A stretch of DNA of 64,000 nucleotides from Paraburkholderia solisilvae. Lineage in GTDB: Bacteria; Pseudomonadota; Gammaproteobacteria; Burkholderiales; Burkholderiaceae. The stretch lies in assembly GCF_902859875.1 (NCBI RefSeq), contig NZ_CADIKF010000004.1:124001-188000 (forward strand), given 5' to 3'. The position numbers and the translations under genes were made by a program. The notes beneath the pieces were generated by a model that did not search any database, had not been told where the DNA came from, and was given only the letters and a program-made list of their open reading frames with translations. This document shows, piece after piece, positions 34,176 through 43,638 of the stretch. Numbering within the stretch: position 1 is the first letter of the stretch; every line of letters starts with the position of its first letter.

Positions 34176-35042
34176 CTAAGCGCCGTCCGCCGCCGCAAGC
34201 TGCCTGCGCAGCTCCGCCAGCACCGGCGCGCCGTCGGGCCGCACGCCACGCCACACGTGGAACGACTCGGCCGCCTGCTCGACCAGCATGCCCAAGCCGT
34301 CCGCCGCGCGTGCGCCGAGCGTCCGCGCGTGTTGCATAAAGATGGTCGGCTGCGCGCCGTACATCATGTCGTAGGCCAGCGTGTGCGCACCGAACGCGCG
34401 ATCGTCGCATGCGGGCAGCGCGCCGTCGAGACTCCCCGCGGTTGCATTGACGATCACATCGTACGCATCCGTCTCCACCGCCTGCGCGCCGCCGCCCGTC
34501 AAAGCGCAACCCGCGTCGCGCGCAGCTTGCGCGAACTGTGCAACGAGCGCATCGGCTTTCGCCGCCGTGCGGTTGACGATCGTCAGCCGACGCGGCGCGC
34601 GCTCGAGCATCGGCAGTATGACGCCGCGCGCGGCGCCACCCGCGCCGAGCAGCAGCACGCGCGCGCCGTTGAGCGGCACGCCCAGGTTCACTTCGATATC
34701 GCGCACGAGGCCGAAGCCGTCGGTGTTGTCGCCGTAGATGCCCGCCGCGTCGAATCGCAGTGTATTCACCGCGCCCGCCGCGGCGGCACGCGGCGACAGC
34801 GCATCGGCAAGCGCGTGCGCGTCGAGCTTGAACGGCACCGTCACGTTCAGCCCGCGACCGCCCGCTTCGATAAATGCGCGCACATGCGGCACGAACGCAT
34901 CGACCGGCGCGAGCAGCCGGTCGTATTCAACCGGCTCGCCGGTCTGCTCGGCAAAGCGCGCGTGAATAAACGGCGACTTGCTGTGCGCGATCGGATTGCC
35001 GATCACCGCATAGCGCTCGCGTGCGCGCTGCGGCGTGTTCAT
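34176..35042 (-). CDS. aroE: Shikimate dehydrogenase
   Basis: NADPH-dependent reduction of 3-dehydroshikimate to shikimate in aromatic amino-acid synthesis. The 288-residue protein has YAVIGNPIAHSKSPFIHARF (substrate site), GLNVTVPFK with the catalytic lysine, GDNTDGFGLVRD, and the NADP loop LLLGAGGAARGVI followed by NRT. The ATG at 35042 overlaps the stop of the ribonuclease gene by ATGA, so the two are probably translationally coupled. The aroQ gene of the same pathway lies at 41136. Confidence 0.95.
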   Translation of the reverse strand: MNTPQRARERYAVIGNPIAHSKSPFIHARFAEQTGEPVEYDRLLAPVDAFVPHVRAFIEAGGRGLNVTVPFKLDAHALADALSPRAAAAGAVNTLRFDAAGIYGDNTDGFGLVRDIEVNLGVPLNGARVLLLGAGGAARGVILPMLERAPRRLTIVNRTAAKADALVAQFAQAARDAGCALTGGGAQAVETDAYDVIVNATAGSLDGALPACDDRAFGAHTLAYDMMYGAQPTIFMQHARTLGARAADGLGMLVEQAAESFHVWRGVRPDGAPVLAELRRQLAAADGA

Positions 35043-37174
35043 CGGCCGGGCTCCGTTGCGGGATGCGGGTCGGACGTGGCGGAATCCGCGGAATCATCGT
35101 TGGCGCCGTCACCGTCACCCTGCTGCGCCGCGTCTTCGGACGGCGCGCCGTCGAGCTCCGCTTCGGCCTGTGCCTCGGCTTCGCTTTCGGCGGACGCGTC
35201 GGACGCGTCGACGATATCCTCGTCGCCTTCATTGTCGTCGGCTTCTTCGGCCTCCGCGCCGCTCGTCACCGCCGGCGCATCGAGCACGCGCACGAGGCGC
35301 ACCGACGCTTCAACCGTCAGTTCGTCGAGCGACATCACGTCGAGCAGCACGCGCGTGCCGCGCGCATGCACGCCGAGTCCCGGCACATGCAGCAGCAGCG
35401 GCACGTCGTCGAGCCGCACGAGATCGCCCTTCACGACCGATGCGACTACCTGCTTGCGGTCTTCCTGCCGGATCCAGCGCAGGCACCAGAAGTACTCCAT
35501 ACGGCGCTGGTGATCGGCGTAAGCGGAGTACGTATCGTCGAAGCCCTGCACCACCGCGAACAGGTCCGCATCCTTCGGCTTGAACGGCGCGGCGAGCTTC
35601 GCGGTCACGCCGTGCTGCACACACGCAAGCAGTTGCCACTGATTGACGAGGTCGACATAGCGGCGCAGCGGCGACGTACTCCACGCGTACTGCGCGACAC
35701 CGAGCCCTTCGTGCGGCGCCGCGGTGGTTTGCATACGCGTGCGCTTCGGACCGGTCGGCGCGCCGAACGCGCGCTGCGACCGGTAGATGCCCGGCACGCC
35801 GTGATCGTGCAGGAACGCGCCCCACGTCGAGTTCGCGAGAATCGCCAGCTCCGCGACGATCATATCGAGCGGCGAACCGCGCCGGCGCGGCGTGATCGTC
35901 ACGTGCTCGCCTTCGACATAGAAATTGAAGTCGGTATTGCGCTGCACTTCGCGCCGCAAGCCATAGCTCGCGCGCATCACCTGGCGCTTTTCGAACAGCG
36001 CCTGCGCGAACGGCCACAGCACCGCGATGTCGTCCTTGTGCGGATAGTCGCCGGTGCCCGCGGCGAGCGCCTCTTCGGTGACCATTTCATCGAGCGTGTT
36101 GTGCCGCAAGTTGGCCTTCACGAACACGAGCTCGGCACGCGTTTCGCTCGCGACGATCTCCTGCGTCTCACGGTTCACGATGCTGTACAGCGACAGCGCG
36201 GGCCGCATGCCGCCCTCGGCGAGCGTGAACACGTCGACCACCTCGTTGGGCAGCATCGTGATCTTGTCGCCGGGCATATAGACGGTCGACAGCCGCGCAC
36301 GCGCAATCGCGTCGGTCGCATCGCCGCGCGCGATGCCGAGCGCCGGCGCCGCAATGTGCACGCCAATCCGCACGCGGCCATCGGCGAGATGCTCGACGGA
36401 AAACGCATCGTCGATTTCAGTGGTCGTCACGTCGTCGATCGAGAACGCTTCGACCTCGGCTTGCGGCAAATCGTCCGGCAGCGCGCCGGGCGTGACCGGC
36501 GGGAAGCCCGTGCCATGCGGGAAATACTCGGACAGAAAGCGCGCCTCGTGCAGCGCGCGCGCCGACGGAATGCCGCCGCAGTCGAGCATCAACCGCGCAG
36601 GCGACACGCCGCGCGCCGCCGCCGCCGCTTCGAGCGCCTTGTACTCGATCGAGTTCTTGTCCGGCTTCGTGAGCAAACCGAGCGCCTTGCCGGCGAACGC
36701 GTCCGGCAACCGGCCGGCCGTCAGTTCTTCTTCATAACCCGACTGCACGAGCGCCTGCTGACGTTTGCGTTCGAGCGACGCGAGCGCCAGCTGCAGCTGC
36801 TCCTGCGGCGCGCGTTGATACTGACCGCGCCCCTTGCGCCGGAAGTAGACCGGCGCGCCGTGCATGCGCAGCACGAGCGCCGCGCGCTCGATCGGCCCGA
36901 ACGCCTCGCCGAAGTATTCGGCGCCGAGCGTCGCGAACGGGAATTCATCTTCCGGCGCGCATTCCCACAGAAAGTCGAGATCGATCTCCTGCGCGGCCGC
37001 GTCGGCCTGTTCCATCAACTCGCCCGCGGCCGGCCGCTCGAACTCGATCAACACATCTTTCGCGCGCACCTTCGCCCGCCGTCCGCCCGGCAACTCGACC
37101 TGGAACGCGTCGCCCTGCTTCGACAACACGCTGCCTGCCTTGAAACTGCCCGATTCCTCAAAGAAAACGTTCAC
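35039..37174 (-). CDS. rnb: RNB-domain exoribonuclease (RNase II family) with acidic tail
   Basis: A 711-residue 3'-5' exoribonuclease. The RNB domain includes VEAFSIDDVTTTEIDDAFSVEHL with metal-binding aspartates and YMPGDKITMLPNEVVDVFTLAEGGMRPALSLY, and later TSPLRRYVDLVNQWQLLA. The N terminus (MNVFFEESGSFKAGSVLSKQG) is preceded by a GTG start at 37174 with GAGAG upstream. The last 80 or so residues are very rich in Asp, Glu, Ala and Ser and look disordered. It begins the gene pair with aroE. Confidence 0.9.
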   Translation of the reverse strand: MNVFFEESGSFKAGSVLSKQGDAFQVELPGGRRAKVRAKDVLIEFERPAAGELMEQADAAAQEIDLDFLWECAPEDEFPFATLGAEYFGEAFGPIERAALVLRMHGAPVYFRRKGRGQYQRAPQEQLQLALASLERKRQQALVQSGYEEELTAGRLPDAFAGKALGLLTKPDKNSIEYKALEAAAAARGVSPARLMLDCGGIPSARALHEARFLSEYFPHGTGFPPVTPGALPDDLPQAEVEAFSIDDVTTTEIDDAFSVEHLADGRVRIGVHIAAPALGIARGDATDAIARARLSTVYMPGDKITMLPNEVVDVFTLAEGGMRPALSLYSIVNRETQEIVASETRAELVFVKANLRHNTLDEMVTEEALAAGTGDYPHKDDIAVLWPFAQALFEKRQVMRASYGLRREVQRNTDFNFYVEGEHVTITPRRRGSPLDMIVAELAILANSTWGAFLHDHGVPGIYRSQRAFGAPTGPKRTRMQTTAAPHEGLGVAQYAWSTSPLRRYVDLVNQWQLLACVQHGVTAKLAAPFKPKDADLFAVVQGFDDTYSAYADHQRRMEYFWCLRWIRQEDRKQVVASVVKGDLVRLDDVPLLLHVPGLGVHARGTRVLLDVMSLDELTVEASVRLVRVLDAPAVTSGAEAEEADDNEGDEDIVDASDASAESEAEAQAEAELDGAPSEDAAQQGDGDGANDDSADSATSDPHPATEPGR

Positions 37175-37339
37175 TCAATACTCTCGTCGTGGCTTGCGTC
37201 GACCGCCGCGTGCCGCATGCGTGCCTGATGCATGCGGGTTGCGTGCGCCGTGTCCCGCGGTTTTCCGCAGTTTCCTGCGGTTCCCGTTAGGCACGGCGCC
37301 GCACGCGGCGGTTTCATATTCGTGGAGACAATCCGTTGC

Positions 37340-37966
37340 CTAGTCCGTCGCGGCGCCCTCGCGGGGCACGGTTGGCGGGTTCGGCGCAAAGGGGACGGCG
37401 GCGCTGTCGCAAAAAGCGAGCACGTCGTCGACATAATCCGCGAACTCGCTGATCGAATGGTCGCTGCCTTCGATCCGTTTCGTTCGCGCGGCCGGATAGT
37501 GCGCGAGCATCTCGCGGTAGTCGAGCACCTCGTCGCCGGTCGCCGCAAACAGATAATAGCGTTCGGGCTTCGTGATCGATGTGACCGTTAGTGCTCGCAT
37601 CTCGTCGAGATGATGCGCCTCGACGACGATGCTGCCGCCGCCGTGCACGCGCGGCTGCTCGCCCAGATAGGCGGACAGGTCGCGCTGCGGCACGACCGCC
37701 GGGTTCAGCAGCACCGCCGGCCAGCCATGCTTTTCGGCCAGATGCGTCGCAAAGAAACCGCCGAGCGAACTGCCGATCAGCGCGATGCGCGCAGGCCGCG
37801 CCGCCGCGACCAGCGATTCCGCCAGCGCGATGGTGTCGAGCGGCGAGACCGGCAGTTGCGGGCAGCACCATTCGTCGCCGCGGCCGGGTTCTGCGAGCCG
37901 CTGCGCGAGCAGGCGCGCCTTGAACGATTGCGGCGACGAGCGGAATCCGTGCAGATAGAGAATCAC
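37340..37966 (-). CDS. YqiA-type esterase
   Basis: A 208-residue alpha/beta hydrolase of the YqiA family. It has ILYLHGFRSSPQSFKARLL at the start, the nucleophile elbow LIGSSLGGFFATHLA, and an acid and histidine near the end (GDEVLDYREM, GSDHSISEFADYVDDV). These enzymes hydrolyse short acyl esters; the physiological substrate is unknown. The start is a GTG that overlaps the stop codon of mpl by GTGA. Confidence 0.9.
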   Translation of the reverse strand: MILYLHGFRSSPQSFKARLLAQRLAEPGRGDEWCCPQLPVSPLDTIALAESLVAAARPARIALIGSSLGGFFATHLAEKHGWPAVLLNPAVVPQRDLSAYLGEQPRVHGGGSIVVEAHHLDEMRALTVTSITKPERYYLFAATGDEVLDYREMLAHYPAARTKRIEGSDHSISEFADYVDDVLAFCDSAAVPFAPNPPTVPREGAATD

Positions 37967-39384
37967 GCGACGCCCCGCGCGAGCGCCTCAGGCCGCGCCG
38001 ACAGCGCGTCGAGCAGCTTCTGGTGCACGCCGCCGAAACCGCCATTGCTCATCACGAGCACGTGGTCGCCCGGCTGCGCGACCTCGACGACCGCCTTCAC
38101 CAGAGTCTCGATATCGCTGAACGCACGCGCCTTGTCGCCCAGCGGCGCGAGCGCCTCGGCCAGATTCCAGCCGAGCGCGTCGCGGCCGGCGGGCGCGCCG
38201 TAGCCGAACACGAGATCGGCGTCGGCGAGACTGGCCGGCAGCTGCGCCTTCATCACGCCGAGCTTCATCGTGTTCGAGCGCGGCTCGAGCACCGCGAGAA
38301 TGCGCGTGCGTTTTCCATCTTCAGCGCGGCCGACGCGCGTGCGCAGTCCGGCGATCGTCGTATCGATCGCGGTCGGGTGATGCGCGAAGTCGTCGTAGAC
38401 CGTGACGCCGTCGACGCTGCCGCGCACTTCCATCCGGCGTTTCACGTTGCGGAATGCCGCGAGCGACTGCGCCGCCTGCGCGGGCGGCACGCCGACATGG
38501 CGCGCGGCGGCGATCGCCGCGAGCGCGTTCATCCGGTTGTGCTCGCCCTGCACCTGCCAGTCGACCACACCGACGCGCGCGCCCTGCTGATACACCGCAA
38601 AGCGCTCGTCGACCGGCACGCCGTCTTCAGCCACGAGCGCCTGCCAGCCGCCTTCGACGCCGAAGCGCTCGACCTCGCTCCAGCAGCCGCGCGTAAGCAC
38701 GCGTTCGAGCGCCGCCTCGCGGCCGTTCGCGACAATCCGGCCGATGCGCGGCACCGTGCGCACCAGATGATGAAATTGCGTTTCGATCGCGGCGAGATCG
38801 GGGAAGATGTCGGCGTGATCGAACTCGAGGTTATTGAGGATCGCGGTGCGCGGCCGATAGTGGACGAACTTCGAGCGCTTGTCGAAGAACGCGGTGTCGT
38901 ACTCGTCGGCTTCGATCACGAAGAAGCTCGAATCGGTGAGCCGCGCCGATACGCCGAAGTTCAGCGGCACGCCGCCGACCAGGAAGCCCGGGTTCATGCC
39001 GGCGTCTTCGAGCAGCCACGTCAGCATCGAGCTGGTGGTGGTCTTGCCGTGCGTGCCGGCGACGGCCAGCACCCACTTGCCGGCGAGCACGTGCTCGCCG
39101 AGCCACTGCGGACCGGACACGTACGGCAAGCCGCGGTCGAGAATCGCTTCCATCAGCGGATTGCCGCGCGACACGACATTGCCGATCACGAACAGATCGG
39201 GCTTCAGATCGACCTGTTCCGCGCCGTAACCCTCGATAAGCCCGATGCCTTGTGCCTCGAGCTGCGTGCTCATCGGCGGATAGACGCCGGCGTCGCAGCC
39301 GCTCACCTGGTGGCCCGCGCTGCGCGCGAGCACCGCCAGACCGCCCATGAACGTGCCGCAGATACCGAGAATGTGGATGTGCAT
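37963..39384 (-). CDS. mpl: UDP-N-acetylmuramate:L-Ala-D-Glu-meso-DAP ligase
   Basis: Recycles the cell-wall tripeptide by joining it to UDP-MurNAc. The 473-residue protein is a Mur ligase: MHIHILGICGTFMGGLAVLA (UDP-binding), AVAGTHGKTTTSSML (P-loop), FFVIEADEYDTAFFDKRSKF, and NNLEFDHADIFPDL with YDDFAHHPTAI, all typical of Mpl rather than MurC. The ATG at 39384 is chosen; the long frame upstream is not homologous. AmpD, acting earlier in the same recycling route, is coded at 55171. Confidence 0.96.
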   Translation of the reverse strand: MHIHILGICGTFMGGLAVLARSAGHQVSGCDAGVYPPMSTQLEAQGIGLIEGYGAEQVDLKPDLFVIGNVVSRGNPLMEAILDRGLPYVSGPQWLGEHVLAGKWVLAVAGTHGKTTTSSMLTWLLEDAGMNPGFLVGGVPLNFGVSARLTDSSFFVIEADEYDTAFFDKRSKFVHYRPRTAILNNLEFDHADIFPDLAAIETQFHHLVRTVPRIGRIVANGREAALERVLTRGCWSEVERFGVEGGWQALVAEDGVPVDERFAVYQQGARVGVVDWQVQGEHNRMNALAAIAAARHVGVPPAQAAQSLAAFRNVKRRMEVRGSVDGVTVYDDFAHHPTAIDTTIAGLRTRVGRAEDGKRTRILAVLEPRSNTMKLGVMKAQLPASLADADLVFGYGAPAGRDALGWNLAEALAPLGDKARAFSDIETLVKAVVEVAQPGDHVLVMSNGGFGGVHQKLLDALSARPEALARGVA

Positions 39385-39724
39385 AGAACTGTCGCGCCGG
39401 CCGGAATGTAATGCTGCGAAAGAAGGAGGACGAACGGTGTTAAAAGCGGCGCTAAAAGCGGTGCTGGAGGCGGCGCCCAAAGCGCCGCCAGAAGCGCTGC
39501 CAGAAGGGCCGGGGCAATCCCCGTGCGCGACGCCGCGCGGCGGCTCGCGAGGCTGCGTCAGACAGGCCGCCACGCCCGCTTCAACCCGCTTCCCGAGGTC
39601 CTTTCAAAGGCCGCTATTGTACCCGACGACCCACGCCGGCCGGGCCGCCAGGCCCGAAAACGCGCACCGCGACGGCATGGGCGTCCGCGCTGGGCGGCCT
39701 GGGATTCTCTAGTATGATTACCTG
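39385..39724. other. Divergent region mpl/nucleotidyltransferase-like gene
   Basis: These 340 bases include a low-complexity part (39437-39510) of degenerate repeats such as AAAGCGGCGCT and CCAGAAGCGCTG. A plus-strand frame crosses the whole stretch but resembles no protein. Promoters for both neighbours should be here; none is clear. Confidence 0.5.
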
Positions 39725-40378
39725 ATGGTCCGCAAACTCCATCTCGACCCGACGCGCGTGCGCGAAGAAATCGCGATCGCCGCCGCGCGAATGATCGCGC
39801 AAGACGGTCTCGACTACGCGACGGCCAAGCGCAAAGCGGCGCGGCAAGTCGTCGGGGAGACGCGTGTTTCCGGCGACTGGCTGCCGGATAACGACCATAT
39901 CGAAGAAGAAATCCGCGAATACCAGTCGCTGTTCCAGGGCGACACGCAGCCCGCGGTGCTGCGCCGTCTGCGCGAAATCGCGCTCGACTGGATGCAGCGG
40001 CTCACGCCGTTCAATCCGTATCTGACCGGCGCCGTGCTCGGCGGCACAGCCGGCGAGCACTCCGACATTCATCTGCAGGCGTTTTGCGACAACCCGAAAG
40101 AAGTCGCCATTTACCTGCTGAATCAGAACGTGCAGTACGACGTTTCAGAAACCCGTCATTTTGCGGGGCGCGGCTACGTCGAGACGCTGAGCTTCCTGTG
40201 GCGTCCGGCCGCGCAAGGGCGCGATGCGCAGCCGTTCGGCATTCACGTCGCGCTCTATGGCACCGACGATCTGCGCGGCGCGGTGCGCGCCGATGCGCGC
40301 GGCCGGCTTGCGCGCGCGAGCGCCGAAGCAGTGCAGGCGTTGCTCGACGAAAGCGACGCCGCTTCTTCTACTAATTGA
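39725..40378 (+). CDS. Uncharacterised protein, nucleotidyltransferase-like
   Basis: A 217-residue protein of unknown function. The central part, LTGAVLGGTAGEHSDIHLQAFCDNPKEVAIYLL, resembles the helix-turn and acidic motif of nucleotidyltransferase folds (a GG followed by an acidic or His pair). The N-terminal 70 residues are helical, rich in Arg and Glu. No catalytic set is complete enough to claim a reaction. The ATG at 39725 follows a promoter-like AT-rich stretch. It lies 11 bases before the thioredoxin gene, so they are probably cotranscribed. Confidence 0.8.
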   Translation: MVRKLHLDPTRVREEIAIAAARMIAQDGLDYATAKRKAARQVVGETRVSGDWLPDNDHIEEEIREYQSLFQGDTQPAVLRRLREIALDWMQRLTPFNPYLTGAVLGGTAGEHSDIHLQAFCDNPKEVAIYLLNQNVQYDVSETRHFAGRGYVETLSFLWRPAAQGRDAQPFGIHVALYGTDDLRGAVRADARGRLARASAEAVQALLDESDAASSTN

Positions 40379-40389
40379 ACAGACCATAG

Positions 40390-40941
40390 ATGAACACGAA
40401 GCGGATTCTGGCAGGGGTCGCGGTCGCAGCGGTGGCGGGCATCGGCGGCGCAGCGGCAAGTCACTGGATGCTCGGTAACGGCTTGACCGAAGTCGCACAC
40501 GCGGCGTCGACGCCGAGCACGAGCCCGGTCGATCAGTTATGGGCGGCGGCGGTCACGAACGTCGACGGCAAGCCACAGTCGCTAAGCCTGCTGAAGGGCC
40601 ATCCGGTGGTCATCAATTTCTGGGCATCGTGGTGCGGCCCGTGCGTCGAGGAAATGCCGGCGCTCAGTCAGTTGCAACGCGAGTACGCGAAAAAAGGGAT
40701 CGAGTTCGTCGGGCTCGGCGTCGACTCGGACAAGAACGTCAAAGCGTTCCTGCAGAAGGTCCACGTCGACTACCCGGTGTACGTGATCGGCTTCGGCGGC
40801 GCCGACCTCGCGCGCGCATTCGGCAACAATGCGGGCGCGCTGCCGTTTACCGTCGTGATTGACGCAAAAGGCGTCGTTCGGTCGACAAAATTAGGCCAGA
40901 TTCAGCCAAATGAGCTGAAAGCCACGCTCGACGCGCTCTGA
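40390..40941 (+). CDS. TlpA/ResA-family membrane-anchored thioredoxin
   Basis: A 183-residue periplasmic thiol-disulfide protein. A signal or anchor segment (about 5-25, ILAGVAVAAVAGIGGAAAS) is followed by a thioredoxin fold with the active site NFWASWCGPCVEEMP (Cys 82 and 85), a cis-proline in GALPFTVVID and GQIQPNEL. Such proteins keep cytochrome c apoproteins or other periplasmic thiols reduced. It is downstream of the unknown gene and 190 bases before aroQ. Confidence 0.9.
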   Translation: MNTKRILAGVAVAAVAGIGGAAASHWMLGNGLTEVAHAASTPSTSPVDQLWAAAVTNVDGKPQSLSLLKGHPVVINFWASWCGPCVEEMPALSQLQREYAKKGIEFVGLGVDSDKNVKAFLQKVHVDYPVYVIGFGGADLARAFGNNAGALPFTVVIDAKGVVRSTKLGQIQPNELKATLDAL

Positions 40942-41068
40942 CCTCGACAATTTATCGACGTTTAGTTGTGGTCGGAACCGTGCGATTTATGCACTAATCG
41001 ACTGAAATTGCAGGAAGATGCGTCTACCTGCCGCCCTGACCCACGCGCCGGACTTCGTCCGGACGTTC

Positions 41069-41089
41069 GAGAAACTAGACAAGTTTCTC
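41069..41089 (+). promoter_or_regulatory. Hairpin in the aroQ leader
   Basis: Perfect 8-bp arms GAGAAACT and AGTTTCTC with a 5-base loop lie 46 bases before the aroQ start codon; a smaller hairpin CCGGAC-TTC-GTCCGG lies just upstream. They may control the aroQ-accB-accC transcript. There is no run of T to make it a clear terminator. Confidence 0.45.
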
Positions 41090-41135
41090 TAAACAGCGCT
41101 AAAGTGCCGCGAATTCCACGGAAATAGAAGCGACC

Positions 41136-41603
41136 ATGGCGCGACTGCTGGTTCTGCACGGCCCCAACCTCAACCTTCTCGGCACCCGGGAACCGGAGGT
41201 TTATGGCCGCGTGACCCTGCCGCAGATCGATCAGGCGCTGGCGGACCGCGCGGCGGACGCCGGCGTCGAACTGGCGAGCTTTCAGAGCAACCAGGAAGGC
41301 GCGCTTATCGATCGCATCCATTCCGCGCGAAACGAGAATACCGATTTCATCCTGATCAACCCCGCTGCGTATACCCATACCAGCGTCGCGATCCGGGACG
41401 CGCTGGCGGGCGTCGGCATCCCGTTCGTCGAGATTCATCTGTCGAACGTGCATCGCCGCGAATCGTTCCGGCACCACTCGTATTTCTCCGATCTCGCCGA
41501 GGGCGTCATCTGCGGTCTCGGCTGGAAGGGATATCTGTACGCGCTCGAGTTCGCGCTCGACCGGCTGTCCGCGCAAGGGGCCGCCGGATCGTCGCGCGGC
41601 TGA
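41136..41603 (+). CDS. aroQ: 3-dehydroquinate dehydratase, type II
   Basis: Dehydrates 3-dehydroquinate to 3-dehydroshikimate in the shikimate pathway. The 155-residue protein has [53 protein letters not shown] and the histidine motif [20 protein letters not shown]. The neighbouring accB and accC lie in the order commonly seen in beta- and gammaproteobacteria. Confidence 0.97.
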   Translation: MARLLVLHGPNLNLLGTREPEVYGRVTLPQIDQALADRAADAGVELASFQSNQEGALIDRIHSARNENTDFILINPAAYTHTSVAIRDALAGVGIPFVEIHLSNVHRRESFRHHSYFSDLAEGVICGLGWKGYLYALEFALDRLSAQGAAGSSRG

Positions 41604-41672
41604 ATCCAGAACACGAATTGAGCGCCGGCTGCGAACGCGCCGGCGCACCACGCATTGAAAAGGGGTATGCCC

Positions 41673-42146
41673 ATGGATCTACGTAAACTGAAGACTCTGA
41701 TCGACCTCGTCTCCGAATCCGGCATTTCGGAGCTGGAAGTCACGGAGGGCGAGGGCAAGGTGCGCATCGTCAAGAATGCGCCGCCGGTTTACGTGCAGCA
41801 GCCCGCTGCCCAATACGCGCCGCAGTACGCCGCGGCCCCGCCGGCGCATCCGGGCGGCGCCGTCGAAGGCGCGGCCGCCGCGCCGGCGACGCCGGCCGCC
41901 GTTGCGCCGCAAGGCCATGTCGTGACCTCGCCGATGGTCGGCACGTTCTACCGCGCGCCGTCGCCGGGCGCCGATCCGTTCGTGCAGATCGGCGATACGG
42001 TGAAGGAAGGCCAGACCATCTGCATCATCGAAGCGATGAAGCTGCTCAACGAGATCGAATCCGATCAGTCCGGTGTGGTCAAGGAAATCCTCGTCGAAAA
42101 CGGGCAGGCCGTCGAATACGGCCAGCCGCTCTTCGTGATCGGCTGA
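41673..42146 (+). CDS. accB: Biotin carboxyl carrier protein of acetyl-CoA carboxylase
   Basis: Carries the biotin between AccC and AccAD in fatty-acid synthesis. The 157-residue protein starts [16 protein letters not shown] and has an Ala/Pro-rich linker (about 35-80). The biotinyl domain has the target lysine 123 in [12 protein letters not shown]. The ATG at 41673 has AGGGG at a good distance; the ATG two codons upstream lies too close to it. Confidence 0.97.
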   Translation: MDLRKLKTLIDLVSESGISELEVTEGEGKVRIVKNAPPVYVQQPAAQYAPQYAAAPPAHPGGAVEGAAAAPATPAAVAPQGHVVTSPMVGTFYRAPSPGADPFVQIGDTVKEGQTICIIEAMKLLNEIESDQSGVVKEILVENGQAVEYGQPLFVIG

Positions 42147-42267
42147 CGCGGCGCATTTGCGTACCCAGCCCGCGCGCCCTCCGCCCCGGCGCGCGACCGA
42201 TCCTCAGAGGCGCCGCCCCGGCCATTGATTCCCGCCGCGGCGCCCATTGATGAGTCGAATATCCGCT

Positions 42268-43635
42268 ATGTTTGAAAAAATTCTCATTGCCAATCGCGGC
42301 GAAATCGCGCTCCGGATTCAGCGCGCGTGCCGCGAACTCGGTGTCAAAACGGTCGTCGTCTATTCGGAAGCCGACAAGGAAGCCAAGTATGTGAAGCTCG
42401 CCGACGAGGCGGTCTGCATCGGGCCGGCGCCGTCGAATCTGAGCTATCTGAATATGCCCGCGCTGATCAGCGCGGCGGAAGTGACCGATGCCGAAGCGAT
42501 TCACCCCGGCTACGGCTTCCTGTCGGAAAACGCGGACTTTGCCGAGCGCGTCGAGCAGTCGGGCTTCGTCTTTATCGGGCCGCGCCCGGAGACGATCCGC
42601 ATGATGGGCGACAAGGTCTCGGCCAAGCAGACCATGATCAAGACCGGCGTGCCGTGCGTACCCGGTTCGGAAGGCGCGTTGCCCGACGATCCGAAAGAGA
42701 TCGTCAAGATGGCGCGCGCGGTCGGCTATCCGGTGATCATCAAGGCGGCGGGCGGCGGCGGCGGACGCGGGATGCGCGTCGTGCACACCGAAGCGGCGCT
42801 CGTCAACGCGGTCAATATGACGCGTGAAGAAGCGGGCCGCGCGTTCGGCAATCCGCAGGTCTATATGGAGAAGTTCCTCGAGAACCCGCGCCACATCGAG
42901 ATTCAGGTGCTCGCGGATTCGTTCAGGAACGCGATCTGGCTCGGCGAGCGCGACTGCTCGATGCAGCGCCGTCACCAGAAAGTGATCGAGGAAGCGCCGG
43001 CGCCCGGCATTGCGCGCCGCCTGATCGACCGCATCGGCGACCGCTGCGCGGATGCGTGCAAGAAGATGGGCTATCTCGGCGCGGGCACGTTCGAGTTCCT
43101 GTACGAGAACGGCGAGTTCTACTTCATCGAAATGAACACGCGCGTGCAGGTCGAGCACCCGGTCACCGAGTTGATCACCGGCATCGACATCGTGCAGGAG
43201 CAGATCCGCATCGCGGCCGGCGAGAAGCTCGCGTTCCGCCAGCGCGATATTCAATTCCGCGGCCATGCGATCGAATGCCGGATCAACGCGGAAGACCCGT
43301 TCAAGTTCATCCCGTCGCCGGGCCGGCTGACGTCGTGGCATATGCCGGGCGGCCCCGGCATCCGCGTCGACTCGCACGCGTACAACGGTTATTTCGTGCC
43401 GCCGAACTACGATTCGATGATCGGCAAGCTGATCGCTTATGGCGCGACGCGTGAACAGGCGATCAAGCGGATGCGCATTGCGCTGTCCGAGATGGTTGTC
43501 GAAGGCATTCAAACCAACATTCCGCTGCACCGCGAACTGATGCTCGATGCGAAGTTCGTCGAAGGCGGCACCAGCATTCACTACCTCGAAAACCGGCTCG
43601 CCGCGAAGCAGCAGGTCGCACCGGAAGAAGCGTAA
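42268..43635 (+). CDS. accC: Biotin carboxylase of acetyl-CoA carboxylase
   Basis: ATP-dependent carboxylation of the biotin on AccB. The 455-residue protein begins [20 protein letters not shown]. Key motifs are [28 protein letters not shown] (ATP-binding Gly-rich loop), [20 protein letters not shown], and [16 protein letters not shown]. An ATG seven codons upstream at 42247 is in frame but not conserved. The gene lies 121 bases after accB and 3 bases before prmA. Confidence 0.97.
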   Translation: MFEKILIANRGEIALRIQRACRELGVKTVVVYSEADKEAKYVKLADEAVCIGPAPSNLSYLNMPALISAAEVTDAEAIHPGYGFLSENADFAERVEQSGFVFIGPRPETIRMMGDKVSAKQTMIKTGVPCVPGSEGALPDDPKEIVKMARAVGYPVIIKAAGGGGGRGMRVVHTEAALVNAVNMTREEAGRAFGNPQVYMEKFLENPRHIEIQVLADSFRNAIWLGERDCSMQRRHQKVIEEAPAPGIARRLIDRIGDRCADACKKMGYLGAGTFEFLYENGEFYFIEMNTRVQVEHPVTELITGIDIVQEQIRIAAGEKLAFRQRDIQFRGHAIECRINAEDPFKFIPSPGRLTSWHMPGGPGIRVDSHAYNGYFVPPNYDSMIGKLIAYGATREQAIKRMRIALSEMVVEGIQTNIPLHRELMLDAKFVEGGTSIHYLENRLAAKQQVAPEEA

Positions 43636-43638
43636 GCG

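Noticed and set aside
33955..34179. Plus-strand frame of 14-residue repeats over the 42-bp array
   Set aside because: No ribosome-binding site or promoter, opposite to both neighbouring genes, and explained by repeat length being a multiple of three.
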